From: Cokeromyces recurvatus
Lineage: Eukaryota; Mucoromycota; Mucoromycetes; Mucorales; Mucoraceae
DNA: 64,000 nucleotides
Assembly: GCF_025118155.1 (NCBI RefSeq)
Contig: NW_026251388.1
Span: 496,001-560,000, forward strand
Reading direction: 5' to 3'
Below are positions 49,016 through 60,833 of this stretch, one piece after another (position 1 is the stretch's first letter; the number at the start of each line of letters is the position of its first letter). Made by a program: the position numbers and the translations under genes. A model generated the notes under the pieces. That model saw only the letters and a list, made by a program, of their open reading frames with translations, was not told where the DNA came from and ran no database searches.

Positions 49016-52000
49016 ATGCCGAGAGCAAAGAAAACCAACTTGGTAATTAAAGATGATATAACCCCCCCTTTTTTTTAAAAAAAAAGAAAAAAAAAAAAAA
49101 GAAAAGAAAACTGATTATATATTACTGTAGAATAATTCGTCCTCACAAAGATCTCTTCGTACTGCAACAGTACCTGATATGTTTATGAAACAAAAAAATG
49201 GTAATGATAATAAACAGGAACATCAATTATGCCTTCACTAATCTATTTAATTTAAAAAGCTGCAAATAAGAGAAGAATAATTCAACAGGATGAGTCTAGT
49301 GAAGAAGAAGATGAGTTAAATCCATCTGAAAATGAATCAGAGAGCGAATATGAGACGAGCACTCAACAGACTTCAAAAAAAGTTTCTCGCAGAAAGAGGG
49401 CTAATACTAAAAATGTTGCATCTAATATTGTTCTAAATACTAGCAGTCAATTATTAGAACAAGTTAGCCAAAATCTTACTCAAGCAAGTTTATATGGTTA
49501 AGTATTTGATTTAAATGTTGCAAAAAATTATGTAATAAGCTTCAAACTAATATACAAATATTTATAGATAAAGCATTAATACCTGAATGCAGTATAGATG
49601 AAGTTGTGGAAGGTTGGGTAAAGCAATATAAAGTCAGTCAAGCTGCTGCTTTAAAAGACTTGATCAATTTTGTCATTCGTGTAAGTTGACAATTTATTTT
49701 TTTATTTTATTTCTTAAAATAAAAACTAAACTCTCCCCCCCCTTTTTTTTATAAAAAAAATAAATAAATAAATAAAAATAGAGCTCTGGCTGCTCGATGG
49801 CAATAACATCTGAAGCTTTAGAACAAGATGATGGCTCATTTAATGCTCTCCAAGAACTCCAAGAGGAGTTAGCCAAGGTAAATGGTATTAACATATATAA
49901 ATGTGAAAAAAGTTCAAGTTAATATTTATAAACATATACAGCTTCCCCACACAGAATACCCAATTGTTTCTAAATTAAAAGAATTCAAGACTTTGAGACG
50001 AAATTTACTGGTGTTTTTCCAAGAATTGATTGATCAATGCCAACATGACCTTATCTATGATGGTGTATTAATTGAAACTTTACAAAACTGGTTAACAACT
50101 ATGTCAAGGTAAGCATTATTTTACGTATAATATTTTTACTTATTTAACTCTTTTCTATTAGCTCTACTTATCGTCCTTTTCGTCATACTGCAACTCTTAT
50201 TGCTCTCAAAATTATAAATCAATTATGTGTTGTAGGAGAAAAAACAAGGGATGAGTTATCAATTGCCAATCGACAATTAAATGCAGAAAAGAAAAAGAGA
50301 ACTCCAAATAGAGATAGAATGAATGGCTTGAAACAAAAATGTACAGTAGCTCAACGCAAATGCAAAGATCTGGAAGAGTACCTTACTGAGTTTTTTGAAA
50401 GTATCTTTGTTCATCGTTCACGTGATGTTGAATCTGTAATTCGTACAGAATGTTTCAAAGAGTTATGTAATTGGATGCAAAACTACCAAAGTTTTTTTGT
50501 AGACAATCTTTATCTTCGATTCTTTGGCTGGGCTTTTAATGATCAAAGTGCCAGTGTTCGTTCTGAAGCCATTAAATCAATTACTAAATTATACAAGATT
50601 GAAGATATTGCTAGTAAACTTTCAACTTTCACAAACCGTTTTAAGGGTCGTATTGAAGAAATGGCACTTCAAGATATCGATGTATCTGTTCGTGTCAATG
50701 CAATTCAATTGTGTAGTACCCTCTTCAAGTTGAAGATTAATATCTTGAGTAAAAAAGGCCATAGCCAATTATCAAGTATGATTGCCTCTGATGTACCTCG
50801 CGTTCGTAAATCTGCTGCACCTTTTGTTAAAGTCTTGATAGATACCAATATGATTGATCCATTACTCAAGGAAGTTACAAAATCTTTATCTGGAACCAAT
50901 AAAGGGGGTCGTCGTTCTGGCACTTCTACTACTAATTCAGTCCCAGCTGTCAACAAATCGTGGGTTACGTTTAAAGCTATATCCTCATTCCTTGTTGAAC
51001 AGTGTAGTAATATTATTGAAAAAGGAAATAATGAGGAAATGCAAGTAGACTTTGAGACCTTAACAAGTGCATTAGCTGAAAAGCGTAATTTTATTGTTAA
51101 TAATATTGTTGAAGCTCTTTGGGAACAAATACCAGAATTACAAGATTATGAAGCTATGTCTGATTATCTACGTCGCGATCATTCTCAATCTCAACAACAA
51201 CAATCTAAAGATAATGATGAGATGGATACTGGAGCTGATATTGAAGACTGCTATAGACTTTCTGAAGATGAAGAGACTATCTTGATTAATGTATTTGTTG
51301 CATGCATTCGTACAGCTATGAACAAGGGGCTTGATAAGAATTTACCCGAAAATAAAGATAGAAAGAAACTCGATGATGTGTTCTGGGAAGAGAACAAGAA
51401 TGAACTTTCTCGTCATTTGGTACAAGTCTTGCCCAAGTTATTGTCTAAACATTTAGATGACAGCAACAGACTCACACAGCTTGTTACTCTTCCTAGCCTT
51501 ATGAATCTTAATGTTTACTTGGAATTGCGTGCTGAAAAGGAATATGAAGATTTATTACAAATACTTGTTAGAGTCTATCTAGGTGCTATTTCGACTGATC
51601 TTTTAACTAACTGTGCCGATTCTTTGCAATATATGACTAAGAATACAAGTCTTTCAGAATTCAATCATATTCATTTAAGCGATTTGAAAGAAGCAGTTGT
51701 AAATCAAGTTAGAGAAGCTTGTAACGGCAAAGATCTGGTTACTTCTAATTATACACCTGCACTTATTCATTCAATTTCTGTTAGCATGCTTCGTTTAGCA
51801 TGTTTAATCAACTTTTGTGATGCTACAACAGCAATGGATGATTTCCATGGTATGAGTATGAATACCATTGAGTATGTTGGTGCTCTTGTTGATCGTGCTG
51901 CTTTTGGCAATGAAAAGGAAAAGGATATTAGTTTATCAGCTATGACTGTTTTGTCTCGTTATATGATGTGGAAATGTCATGCGCTTTCAACTACAGCCAA

Positions 52001-52939
52001 TACAAGTGATATAACCCCTTTTATTGAGCGTCGTCGTGATTGGGTTCTTGATAAATTTACCGAGCTTGTAAAAGGTGTTGATGTTAGCCCTCTACCTGAA
52101 GTTCGTATTGCAGCTTTTGGATATTTAGTTGACATGTACTGGTTATTCAATAGTGATATCTTTGATTCATTTGGTTTAACTCGCTTAAAGACAAGATGTC
52201 CTAATGATTTGCAAAAAGCTTGTGCTAATATTGTAACTGAGCAAGTCAAAAAAGTCAACTCTGCCCTTGAAGATTTTGATATCGATGATGAAGCATCTAA
52301 AAAGGTACTTACCTCTGAAAGAGATTTACTATACAAATTATTCACAAACTTTTCACGTGGTGTTCTTATAAATGTTTTTGATATGAGTTACGCTGTCCTT
52401 ATCTTGGAACAATATGGGTTAAATAATACCGAATTAGATGATATTATCAAGGCTTTGATATCCGAATTCCAACTAGATTTGATTACAGGTGAAATTGCAG
52501 CAGATGGCATTTGTAGAGCTTATCTCGAAGCATTAAAGAATGTAAGTTTTTTTTTTCTTTTAAAATTAATACTGTTCTGTACTAAATACTCTATTAGTCT
52601 TTCAATGCAAATGTAACAGATTCAGGTCGTTCTACAGATAAGACAATGAAATTAGCTCGTCTCGAAGCAAACTCATTAAAGCAAGCAGATCAACAAGATC
52701 CTGTCAAGAAAGTTCCTCCTCAAGTAATTTGTGAACGTATTCATATTGATGGTATTTCATTTGCTCTTTCCAAAGCTGCTGATGCACATAAAAATAACAG
52801 ATATGACGAACGAGATAACGCCCTCAAGTTTTTCAAAATACTTTCCATCTTTGGTAAAGAGCTTACTCGTGCAAGAGATATTGCAAGAATGTAAGTATTA
52901 TGTATTTAAAACAGTGAATTTTTTTCTTTTCTAAGATTT

Positions 52940-52987
<48 letters not shown>

Positions 52988-53376
52988 CTATAATAGACAC
53001 AATCATTTAGAAGATTGTTTACAACAAAATGGATTGGTCGTTGATGAAAATAATAAGGAATGGGAACACTATGTTGCTTATGTTCAATCAATTGACCAAG
53101 TATTAAAGAAGAAGGGCCTTAGATATGGTAAATAATAATATTCAAATACATATGTATTGTATTAACTCCCTTTTTCTCTTTGTATGTATAGATGCAACTA
53201 AGAGAGCAAATAATGCAGAAACACCAGCAGCACACGTATTTACTGATGTTAATTTAGAAGAAACAATGGAAGAAGCTGAAGAGGCTCCTGTACGAGAAAC
53301 AAACAAGCGTGCATTAACGGAAGTAGATATGGATATGGATATTGATGATGAAATAGCTTCTAAGAGAAGACGTTAA
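49016..53376 (+). CDS. SCC3: Cohesin subunit STAG/Scc3 (Psc3/SA)
   Basis: The HEAT-repeat cohesin subunit that binds DNA and Scc1 and is needed for loading and cohesion. The 1,232-residue protein begins MPRAKKTNL, has an acidic Ser-rich N-terminal tail, then the STAG domain: YRPFRHTATLIALKIINQL, KRTPNRDRMNGL, SIFVHRSRDV, LYLRFFGWAFNDQSASVRSE. The latter part of this is the stromalin conservative domain. HEAT repeats follow. Exons: 49016-49042, 49131-49200, 49260-49496, 49568-49680, 49782-49877, 49942-50108, 50162-52541, 52598-52890, 52997-53127, 53192-53376. The C-terminus is acidic and ends in KRRR. The intron before exon 9 has a T41 tract ahead of its acceptor. Length suits the family. Confidence 0.95.
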
Positions 53377-53546
53377 CATGTGTAAATACAAGGATAATAC
53401 CATTGCTATATTGAAATTGAGCAAATATCTATAAGTTATTATCGCAATCGAACCATATATTATATATACGTATCTATGTATATGTGTATAAATTTCATTT
53501 ATTACAAAACATTGGTAAATAATAATAATAAAAAAAATATCCCTAT

Positions 53547-53656
53547 TTAATTATCCTTATTGAAAGGACGGCGGTAAACAGTGGTTGCTGCTGCTTGTGC
53601 TGTTGGAAATACTACAACGTACATTCATATATGTAATTAGCACTTTTATAAAATTT

Positions 53657-53700
<44 letters not shown>

Positions 53701-54050
53701 ATTACCCAACATATCGCAAATATTAACATGAGGTGGTCTTGAGGCGGTAAACACTACTAATTCAGCTGATATATTTAAATAATTGGTAATAAATAAATAA
53801 GTTAGCTTCAACCTATCTTTTAAACACGGCACATATACATATATACCTATATCTTGTCCAACTAAAGGGTCTAATCCTTTATAGACATTATCTGCTTTTT
53901 CTTTATCTCCTCTAAAACGAACGGTTGAAAACTCCGTATTAACAAGACCAGGGGAAACTTGACTAACGCGAATTGGAGTATCTATAAGCTCAAATAACAA
54001 GGAACGAGTAATTGCATCCACAGCATGTTTTGATCCTATTTACAAAATAC

Positions 54051-54085
<35 letters not shown>

Positions 54086-54872
54086 TGATGAATGGGAACA
54101 AATGTATTATATTACCACAATAAATACTTCCTCCAGGATAACTTTCTTTTCCAGCAACGGAGCCGATGTTAATAATATGCCCTTTCTTATTTAGTTTCAT
54201 TCCATGAAGAACAGCTTGAGTCATAAAGACAAGACCCTTCACGTTCGTTTCGAACATTGTATCAAATGAATCTTCAGTTACCTCAGAAAGGTGATCTAAC
54301 CCAATAACTAAACCTGCATTGTTTACTAAAATATCAATGTCATCTTTTACGGCTAATCTTTGTACAGCATCGTCAATATTCTTCTTTTCTCGAATATTTA
54401 AAGGCATTGTATGTATTTTTATATTTGAATAAGATTGTGTAAGTTCATTTTTTAATTCTTCTAATCTTTCCAAACGTCGAGCTGCCAAAATCTTTGGAAA
54501 AAAAAAGAAGATATATGTGTATAGAATGAATATTCGTATGTAAACTGCTGATACTAATAATTTACCAGATTTGATCCTTGTTTTGCAAATTCTACAGCAC
54601 ACGCCTTACCAATACCAGAAGAAGCTCCAGTACTATATATTAATTGATGTACATGTGAATATATGTTATAGGAATAAGTTTATATACAACAACAACAACA
54701 AAATCTATTTCTCGAAAATAATAATAATAATAACTTACATGAGTACATTTTTACCCTTTAATCGAGCATGATAAAATCGTTTTTGTATAAAAGTTAGAGA
54801 TTGTGTAAATATCATCAATATACTAAGCGGAATAACAGTAGGCAATATATGAAGTGGGAAAATTTCATACAT
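53547..54872 (-). CDS. Classical short-chain dehydrogenase/reductase, membrane-anchored
   Basis: An NAD(P)-dependent oxidoreductase of the YdfG/YMR226C-like group (broad 3-hydroxy acid or serine dehydrogenases). The 296-residue protein has a hydrophobic N-terminal segment (LHILPTVIPLSILMIFTQSL) absent from the soluble family members, then TGASSGIGKACA (cofactor loop), LVNNAG, IINIGSVAG and the catalytic YCGSK. PGLVNTEFSTVRFRGDKEKA and the tail FPTAQAAATTVYRRP are typical of this group. Exons: 54872-54739, 54632-54566, 54491-54116, 54035-53847, 53765-53706, 53611-53547. The substrate cannot be told. It is convergent with the cohesin gene, with 170 bases between stops. Confidence 0.9.
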
Positions 54873-55201
54873 ATAAAAAGAAAATGCAGTAAACCTTATT
54901 TGAGGATGAATAATGACTGCTATTTGGTAAGTAAATAAATTTGGGTCAGATCATAATCAATGACAAAAAAAAAAGAAAAAAATAACCTAAAAACCTCTTT
55001 TTAGGAGCAAGGGTAGGGTAAAAAAAAAAAAAAAAAAAAGAAGTTAAAAACGGAACAAAGTATAGTTATAACACTATTATTGAGAGGAGAGCTAACTGGG
55101 GCATTGTTGACCATGCTGTGATGGCAGTGAAGGTGAGTTTCTGTTGTGGTGAAAAAAAAATAATTAAATGTGTAAAAGATTTAACAAATAACTGACCAAC
55201 A
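54873..55201. other. Upstream region of the SDR gene, no gene seen
   Basis: About 330 bases holding the SDR promoter and poly(A) tracts at 54964-54980 and 55021-55038. No coding signal. Confidence 0.4.
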
Positions 55202-55447
55202 GACAAACCAAGGGAAGGTACAAAAAATATACACAGTTATTTTGTAGGAAGCTTATTCAAGAAAGGTGATTCTCAATGGTCTAAGGCATTAAAAATAGAT
55301 AGTGTATTTAGAGACAGTAAATGGTATGCTGCTTTGTCAAAAGTAGTGTACTGTGCTTTGGGCAATAAGATCAATTTACCACTAGACAGTCACTCAAGTC
55401 GTCAACAAATCGATCTATTACATTTAATAAAGGTCATAGGAAGCTAA
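55202..55447 (+). pseudogene. Unidentified coding fragment 5' of the second Fanzor fossil
   Basis: One frame is open for about 81 codons without an ATG start: KNIHSYFVGSLFKKGDSQWS, then IDSVFRDSKWYAALSKVVYC and ALGNKINLPLDSHSSRQQ, ending in TAA at 55445-55447. The peptide is well balanced for globular protein and is not low complexity. I do not recognise it. It lies about 340 bases upstream of the Fanzor-like C-terminus on the same strand, so it may be part of the same decayed element. Confidence 0.35.
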
Positions 55448-55789
55448 AGGATAGGATCGAATGATATAAACGATCCACATTGAATTATTAGTTTTGATTC
55501 GTTAAAAGTGTCTAAATCGTGTTACTGATAGAATTTATTTTATTGTTTAAATTCTTCAGGTGTTAAGGAATGCATTTCAATTTGACAGCTTCTGTACCTT
55601 ATTTACCTTATCCTAAACTATAAAAAAAGCAATTGATAAAAAATGTCTAAAGAATTATGAGTTTGCAGGCATGTAAATAAACTGCAAGTCTCGTAATATA
55701 CCAAAAAAAAAAATGAAAGGGATAACAACTTTGCTAAATACAAACCAAAAGCGCTCATGATTGTAAAGATTTGGCCCAACTGAAGGCTT

Positions 55790-56142
55790 GAAATGTGGTG
55801 CTACCGGTCTTTTCTATAAAGCTTTGGAGAAAGAAGAGAAGAATGGTAATTTTATGGTTGTCACTATTGATAGGTAAATGCCTTTGCATTTCTGCTGTAG
55901 ATAATGTATGACTAGAACTTTGGGTAAAGTAAGCAGCCTTCTTAGTCATATTGTTTTCGTTTAAAAGACATGTCGAACACTTTGGCAGAGGGATATTAAC
56001 GCCTCGTTAAATATAATGAAGATTGCTCAATCAGTATGGAAAAGTAATAGTCTCCCATTACCTTTTAAAAGAGGCTTAAACAAAAAAACCAATAAACGCC
56101 GTAATGAACAAGATTTGTCCCAACAGGCTCAAGATTTTTACA
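55790..56142 (+). pseudogene. Fanzor/TnpB-like RNA-guided nuclease, C-terminal fossil
   Basis: A second decayed copy of the same nuclease family. The frame from 55797 reads GATGLFYKALEKEEKNGNFM then VVTID, the segment before the zinc finger. Between 55870 and 55960 there are stops where the first Cys pair should be. KTCRTLWQRDINASLNIMKI (from 55965) then supplies the second Cys position and the RuvC-III Asp (codon 55992-55994). A basic tail KRGLNKKTNKRRNEQDL follows and ends near 56142. At least two stops and a frame change make it non-functional. It differs from the 15.6 kb copy (TLWQRDINAS against ILWNRDVNAS), so the two are not a recent duplication. Confidence 0.75.
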
Positions 56143-56465
56143 GGTAAATCGTCAAAAAGTTATTAGGTAAGCATTAGCATAATTCGTCTCATTTTTTCAT
56201 TGGCCTAAAAAATATCCCATTTATCTCATCTGAATTTTAAATACTATAATGTCATGTGAAAAAAAAAAAAAAAAAAGATTTTATACAGCAATAAGCATTA
56301 TTCATACTATTTATTTTTTATCCCCACATATACACATCGCTTTTTTATTTCTTTTTCTTTTTATTTCTTTTTTTTTTTTTTAAAAAAAAGTATAATTCAT
56401 ATATATTCATACATACTTAAATAGAATTCGTATTTTTAACTAGTCAAAGAAGAAAAAAGAAAACA
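56143..56465. promoter_or_regulatory. Upstream region of PEX14
   Basis: 323 bases with poly(A) (56259-56277) and T-rich leader sequence just before the PEX14 start. No motif is recognised; taken as promoter from position alone. Confidence 0.35.
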
Positions 56466-57646
56466 ATGCGCGAAGATCTTATTTCATCTGCTGTTTCTTT
56501 TTTGTCTGATCCCAAAGTACAGTCAGCTCCTTTAGCAAAGAAAATTTCCTTTTTGGAATCAAAAGGAATGACGTCGGATGAAATTGAAGAGGCAATGGCA
56601 CGTTCGAATGGAAAGTCTACTAGCGCAATCTCTGCTACAACAGCAAATACAAATATACCTCAGGGCGGTATGATGGTGCAGCAACAACCTGGTATGGCCC
56701 TTCAACATGTGCCTCCACCTATTCCTCCTAGGTTAGGATATGATTGGAGAGATATTTTTATTGCTGCTGTATTAGCCGGTGGTGTAGGTTATGGTGTATG
56801 GACTTTAGCAAAGGTAATTGAACAATATAAAAGAAAGGGTATAGAATACTTAAAAAGCAGAATTATAATAGCGTCTTTTTGGTCCATGGTTTAAAGTTCC
56901 TACACAAAAAGAATTAGAAGAAGATAAAGAAAAATTAGATGCCCAATTCCAAGCAGGTATAAAATAGATTCAATGAATACTGTTAAAGATAATTATTATC
57001 TAACACTAAATAATAGTGGAAGATTCATTGAAAGAAATCAAAGATCAAACAAACACAGCACTTACAACTGTAACATCACAAGCCAAAAAAGTTGATGACT
57101 CTCTTGCCAATCTTGAAACTGTCCTTAAAGAACTTAAAGAAGGTGATGAAAAGAGAGATGATGAGTTTACAAATGTCAAACGTGATATTGATGCATTAAA
57201 GGAGTTAGTCCCAAAGGTAGGAATTGGAATGTAATATTTGTAAATACTTTTATTAATGTCAAATATAGGCTTTAGAACGTAATAAGGAATCACAAAATGC
57301 TGTTTTGGTAGATCTTCAGAATGAAATGAAATCCCTAAAATCACTTTTAGTAAGTCGTCGTACTGCAACATCTACTGTACTCGATCAAATATCAAGCGCA
57401 CCTACTTCACCTGCTCTTAGTAATACGCCTGTTGGTATTTCTTCGCCTATTGATGGACTATCTTCTCGTCTTGCTGCAACAATTAATAGTAGTGGTACTC
57501 GTGCAGGAATTCCTGCCTGGCAAATGGCTAACAATTCTATAAACGACAATAAAACCTCTGATCCTAACGATAAGGAATCTATAGTAACTACTACTAATAC
57601 TACTACAACGAAATCTGAAGCCTCTGGGTCTTCATCAACAAATTAA
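56466..57646 (+). CDS. PEX14: Peroxin 14, peroxisomal docking and translocation protein
   Basis: Forms the peroxisomal membrane docking complex with Pex13 and binds the cargo receptor Pex5. The 336-residue protein starts MREDLISSAVSFLSDPKVQS and ...KISFLESKGMTSDEIEEAM, the three-helix Pex5-binding domain. A PPPIPPR motif near residue 79 fits the class II ligand for the Pex13 SH3 domain. IFIAAVLAGGVGYGVWTLAK is the membrane span, RLFGPWFKVPTQ the conserved stretch after it, and a long coiled coil follows. The C-terminus is Ser/Thr-rich. Exons: 56466-56813, 56872-56956, 57017-57216, 57269-57646. Confidence 0.93.
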
Positions 57647-58230
57647 ATGTGCTTAATCATTACATAAAAGTAAATCCTTTAATGCTTTCTTGTATACATA
57701 TACATATACATATAATGTATTATTATTTTGTATTATTATCTCGATATAATACTATATTTATATACATATTTCCTTCTTTTATCATTACTTATTTTATTAT
57801 ATAGAAATCTTACTAGTAATATTTATAACCGTATTTACTTTATATGTTTATATAAAATAGGCTTTATTTATAATAGTATTAAATACGACTTTCCATCTGT
57901 ACCATTTAATAACTACTTTCAATGATATTTAATATCCCATTATGAGTTATAGTAATACTCTTAACAGAACCTCAATATGATTATAATTTACTGTGTTAAT
58001 ATCAAAGCTTTTAATTTATAATTATCTTGGCTGTCTGCGCATTAATTTACTATAATTATTACTTTTAGTAACAAATAGCTCAAATAAGCACGAGGTATTG
58101 AACGATTTAAAACTGCTACTCTAATAGATTAACAAATAAGACTGGATAATGATATTCGTTATGTTTGTCAAAAAACGCAATAGATCTAACTCCTTTACCT
58201 GGGGTAGTGGCTTAGAGGTTCGTAGCTTCA

Positions 58231-58264
<34 letters not shown>

Positions 58265-58309
58265 ATACATATTGCAACTATTTTATTCTTCTTTCAAATA
58301 GATATAATA
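57647..58309. other. Intergenic spacer, no gene seen
   Basis: 660 bases of TA-rich DNA: PEX14 3' UTR on the left, and a T-rich leader with a T/A inverted tract (58236-58265) on the right before DPH1. A tRNA-like phrase near 58200-58230 lacks a matching acceptor stem. Confidence 0.45.
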
Positions 58310-60033
58310 ATGGAGAAAGACCCTTCAACTACCTCAGAACAAATCAAGAAGCCTAGAAAACGTTTTGTTGGTCGTGCTAAGAAAAATGCCAACATAGCAA
58401 ATAACGAGGCTGGCGCTATTGAAGATGGCGCTGTGGGTTTTGCAAGTAAAATTTAACAAATTCCTATTTATTTTATTTTTTCCTTATTTTGAAATTATTC
58501 ATTATAGGAGCACCAAGAGCACGTAGTGGTCGAGTTGCTAATCAAGTGCCTGATGAGATTTTGAATGATCCTTTACTAAATAAAGCAATTGAAGCAGTAA
58601 GAATTATATTTGTTTTGACAGGAGTTTATAAATTTTATGCAAATTGATTATTAATCATTCAACTAGATCCCTTCAAATTACAACTTTGAAATCCATAAAA
58701 CTGTTTGGAGAGTAAGAAAGTCTAATGCTAAACGAGGTAACATATATGCAAATATTCTGTTATTTTTTTTTTTTTTTTTTTTTTTTTTTTGTTTAGCTAA
58801 TGTGCGTTTCATTGTTAGTTGCTCTTCAGTTACCAGAAGGTCTTTTAATGTTTGCTTGTCTAATTGCAGATATTCTTGAAGTGTAAGTCTTATTTTATAG
58901 AAGCTTTAGATTTAAAATAATACATATATATATATTTACAGTCTTACAATAATAGCTTTTGTAATGCTGAAACTTTAATTATGGGAGATGTCACATATGG
59001 CGCTTGTTGTGTTGACGATTATACAGCTCGAGCTCTTGGATGTGATTTCTTAGTTCATTATGGTCATAGTTGTTTAGTGCCAGTTGATGTAACTACTATT
59101 GAAACACTATACGTATTTGTGGATATTGGAATTGATACGCAACACTTTATTAATACAGTAAAGAAAAATTTTGAAAAAGGAAAAAGACTTTGTTTAGTGG
59201 GTACAATTCAATTTGCAGCTGCTTTACAAGCATCTAAGGTACCTTTAGAAGAAGATTTTTCAGTTATTATTCCACAATCGAAGCCATTATCACCAGGTGA
59301 AATTTTGGGATGTACATCACCCAAGCTAACAGATGTTGATTATATTGTATGTATTGGTGATGGTCGATTTCATTTAGAATCTATTATGATTCATAATCCT
59401 GACATACCAGCTTTCCAGTTAGTATAAAGTACATCTATTAGCATATAATAGGTCATTCTAATATATGTATATATTCTCTGAATAATTTTTGTAGATATAA
59501 TCCTTATGGTAAAACATTTACTAGAGAAAGATATGATCATAACGAAATGCACTCACTTCGCAAGCATGCTATTTCACAAGCAAAAGAAGCCAAGAAATAT
59601 GGTCTTGTATTGGGAACGCTAGGCCGACAGGGTAAACCACAAATTTTAGAATATCTTGAACAAGCTATTAAAGAGCAAGGAAAAGATTCAGTTAATGTAT
59701 TGTTATCTGAAATTTTTCCTGGTAAATTAGAACAATTCCAAGATGTGGATGCGTAAGTTTTTACTCAAAAGATTTTAAGCTGTAAGATGCTAACGATTTT
59801 TTTTTTATACAAGTTGGATTCAAATTGCATGTCCCAGACTTTCTATCGATTGGGGATATGCGTTCCCCAAACCTTTACTCACACCTTATGAAGCTTCTGT
59901 TGCACTTGGAAAAAGTACTTGGCAAGAAGTGTATCCTATGGATTTTTATGCTAATGATAGCTTAGGACCATGGACTCCTAATCATGGTAGAGGCGCACCA
60001 CGAAAGAGAAGAACAGCATTATCACAAAATTAA
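58310..60033 (+). CDS. DPH1: Diphthamide biosynthesis protein 1 (radical ACP transferase subunit)
   Basis: With Dph2 it transfers the 3-amino-3-carboxypropyl group from S-adenosylmethionine to the target histidine of elongation factor 2, using an atypical [4Fe-4S] cluster. The 432-residue product carries all three cluster Cys regions: [29 protein letters not shown] and [27 protein letters not shown] and [20 protein letters not shown] match the N-terminal domain. Exons: 58310-58445, 58508-58596, 58667-58736, 58819-58882, 58956-59417, 59495-59752, 59814-60033. For exon 5 a nearer AG at 58941 would bring an immediate stop; the AG at 58955 keeps ILEVFCNAET in frame. Confidence 0.96.
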
Positions 60034-60833
60034 AATGAAAGAAAAAAAAGTAATACAATTTGTATATATGTATTAAAATAAATAGAGACTATTTGTATAA
60101 AATTGTTATTTTGGATGTTGAGTATATTTATATAAGAGTATCTTAGATTAGAGAAGTATTAAAGAGGTGTTCAATTATGACCGAATCATATTTAATATCG
60201 TTAATGAAGTATGCAAACACATCTTTAGATCATGAAGAAGTATATATAAATAAGTTCAAATCCCTTCTTTTATACAATTTGTCCAAGCACTATTAATCCT
60301 CTGAATCCTTGATCAATTATTTGCTTCATTAATGTCATTACATTAAGATACAACCTTTGAGCTATACATCTGATGTTATCTATGGAATAGATGCTAAAAC
60401 TCATTATCTCGTCCCAAGCCGAGCTTTCTTTATTTATACCAATAGTATAGTTTGCAGGACATTAGACATGAAATTAATCGCTATTTCTCTTACTATACTT
60501 ATATTTAAACAAAGTAATCATGGCAATGCTGTTGATGTCTTTATAAGCCCCTCAAGTACATTGATAAACTGCTTATATATCTTTGATTACATTAGAAAGC
60601 AAAAGTCTTATTGAAATGACTCATATTACAGGACGCATAAGGAATACAAAATGCTTCCTCATAAAAATAATTTATTAGAAAATATCGTCTAGACTGTTAA
60701 AAATTGTTTGCCAAATATATTTGCTAGAATAATAATATGTATACATATACAAATATATATTTTGCTGGTATCAATGTATCTTATTCTAACAGCTTTAGTT
60801 TTACATTTTTATACATTTTAATAACTTTTGCTT
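60034..60833. other. Intergenic spacer, no gene seen
   Basis: 800 bases between convergent genes. An open stretch of 85 codons at 60357-60614 has no recognisable motif and ordinary composition, so I do not call it. The rest is TA-rich 3' UTR-like sequence. Confidence 0.45.

Noticed and set aside
58190..58235. tRNA-like phrase GGGGTAGTGGCTTAGAGG with GGTTCG
   Set aside because: No pairing acceptor stem or proper T arm can be drawn.
60357..60614. 85-codon open frame at 60357-60614
   Set aside because: It lies between convergent genes, with no motif, no splice partner and composition like the surrounding spacer.
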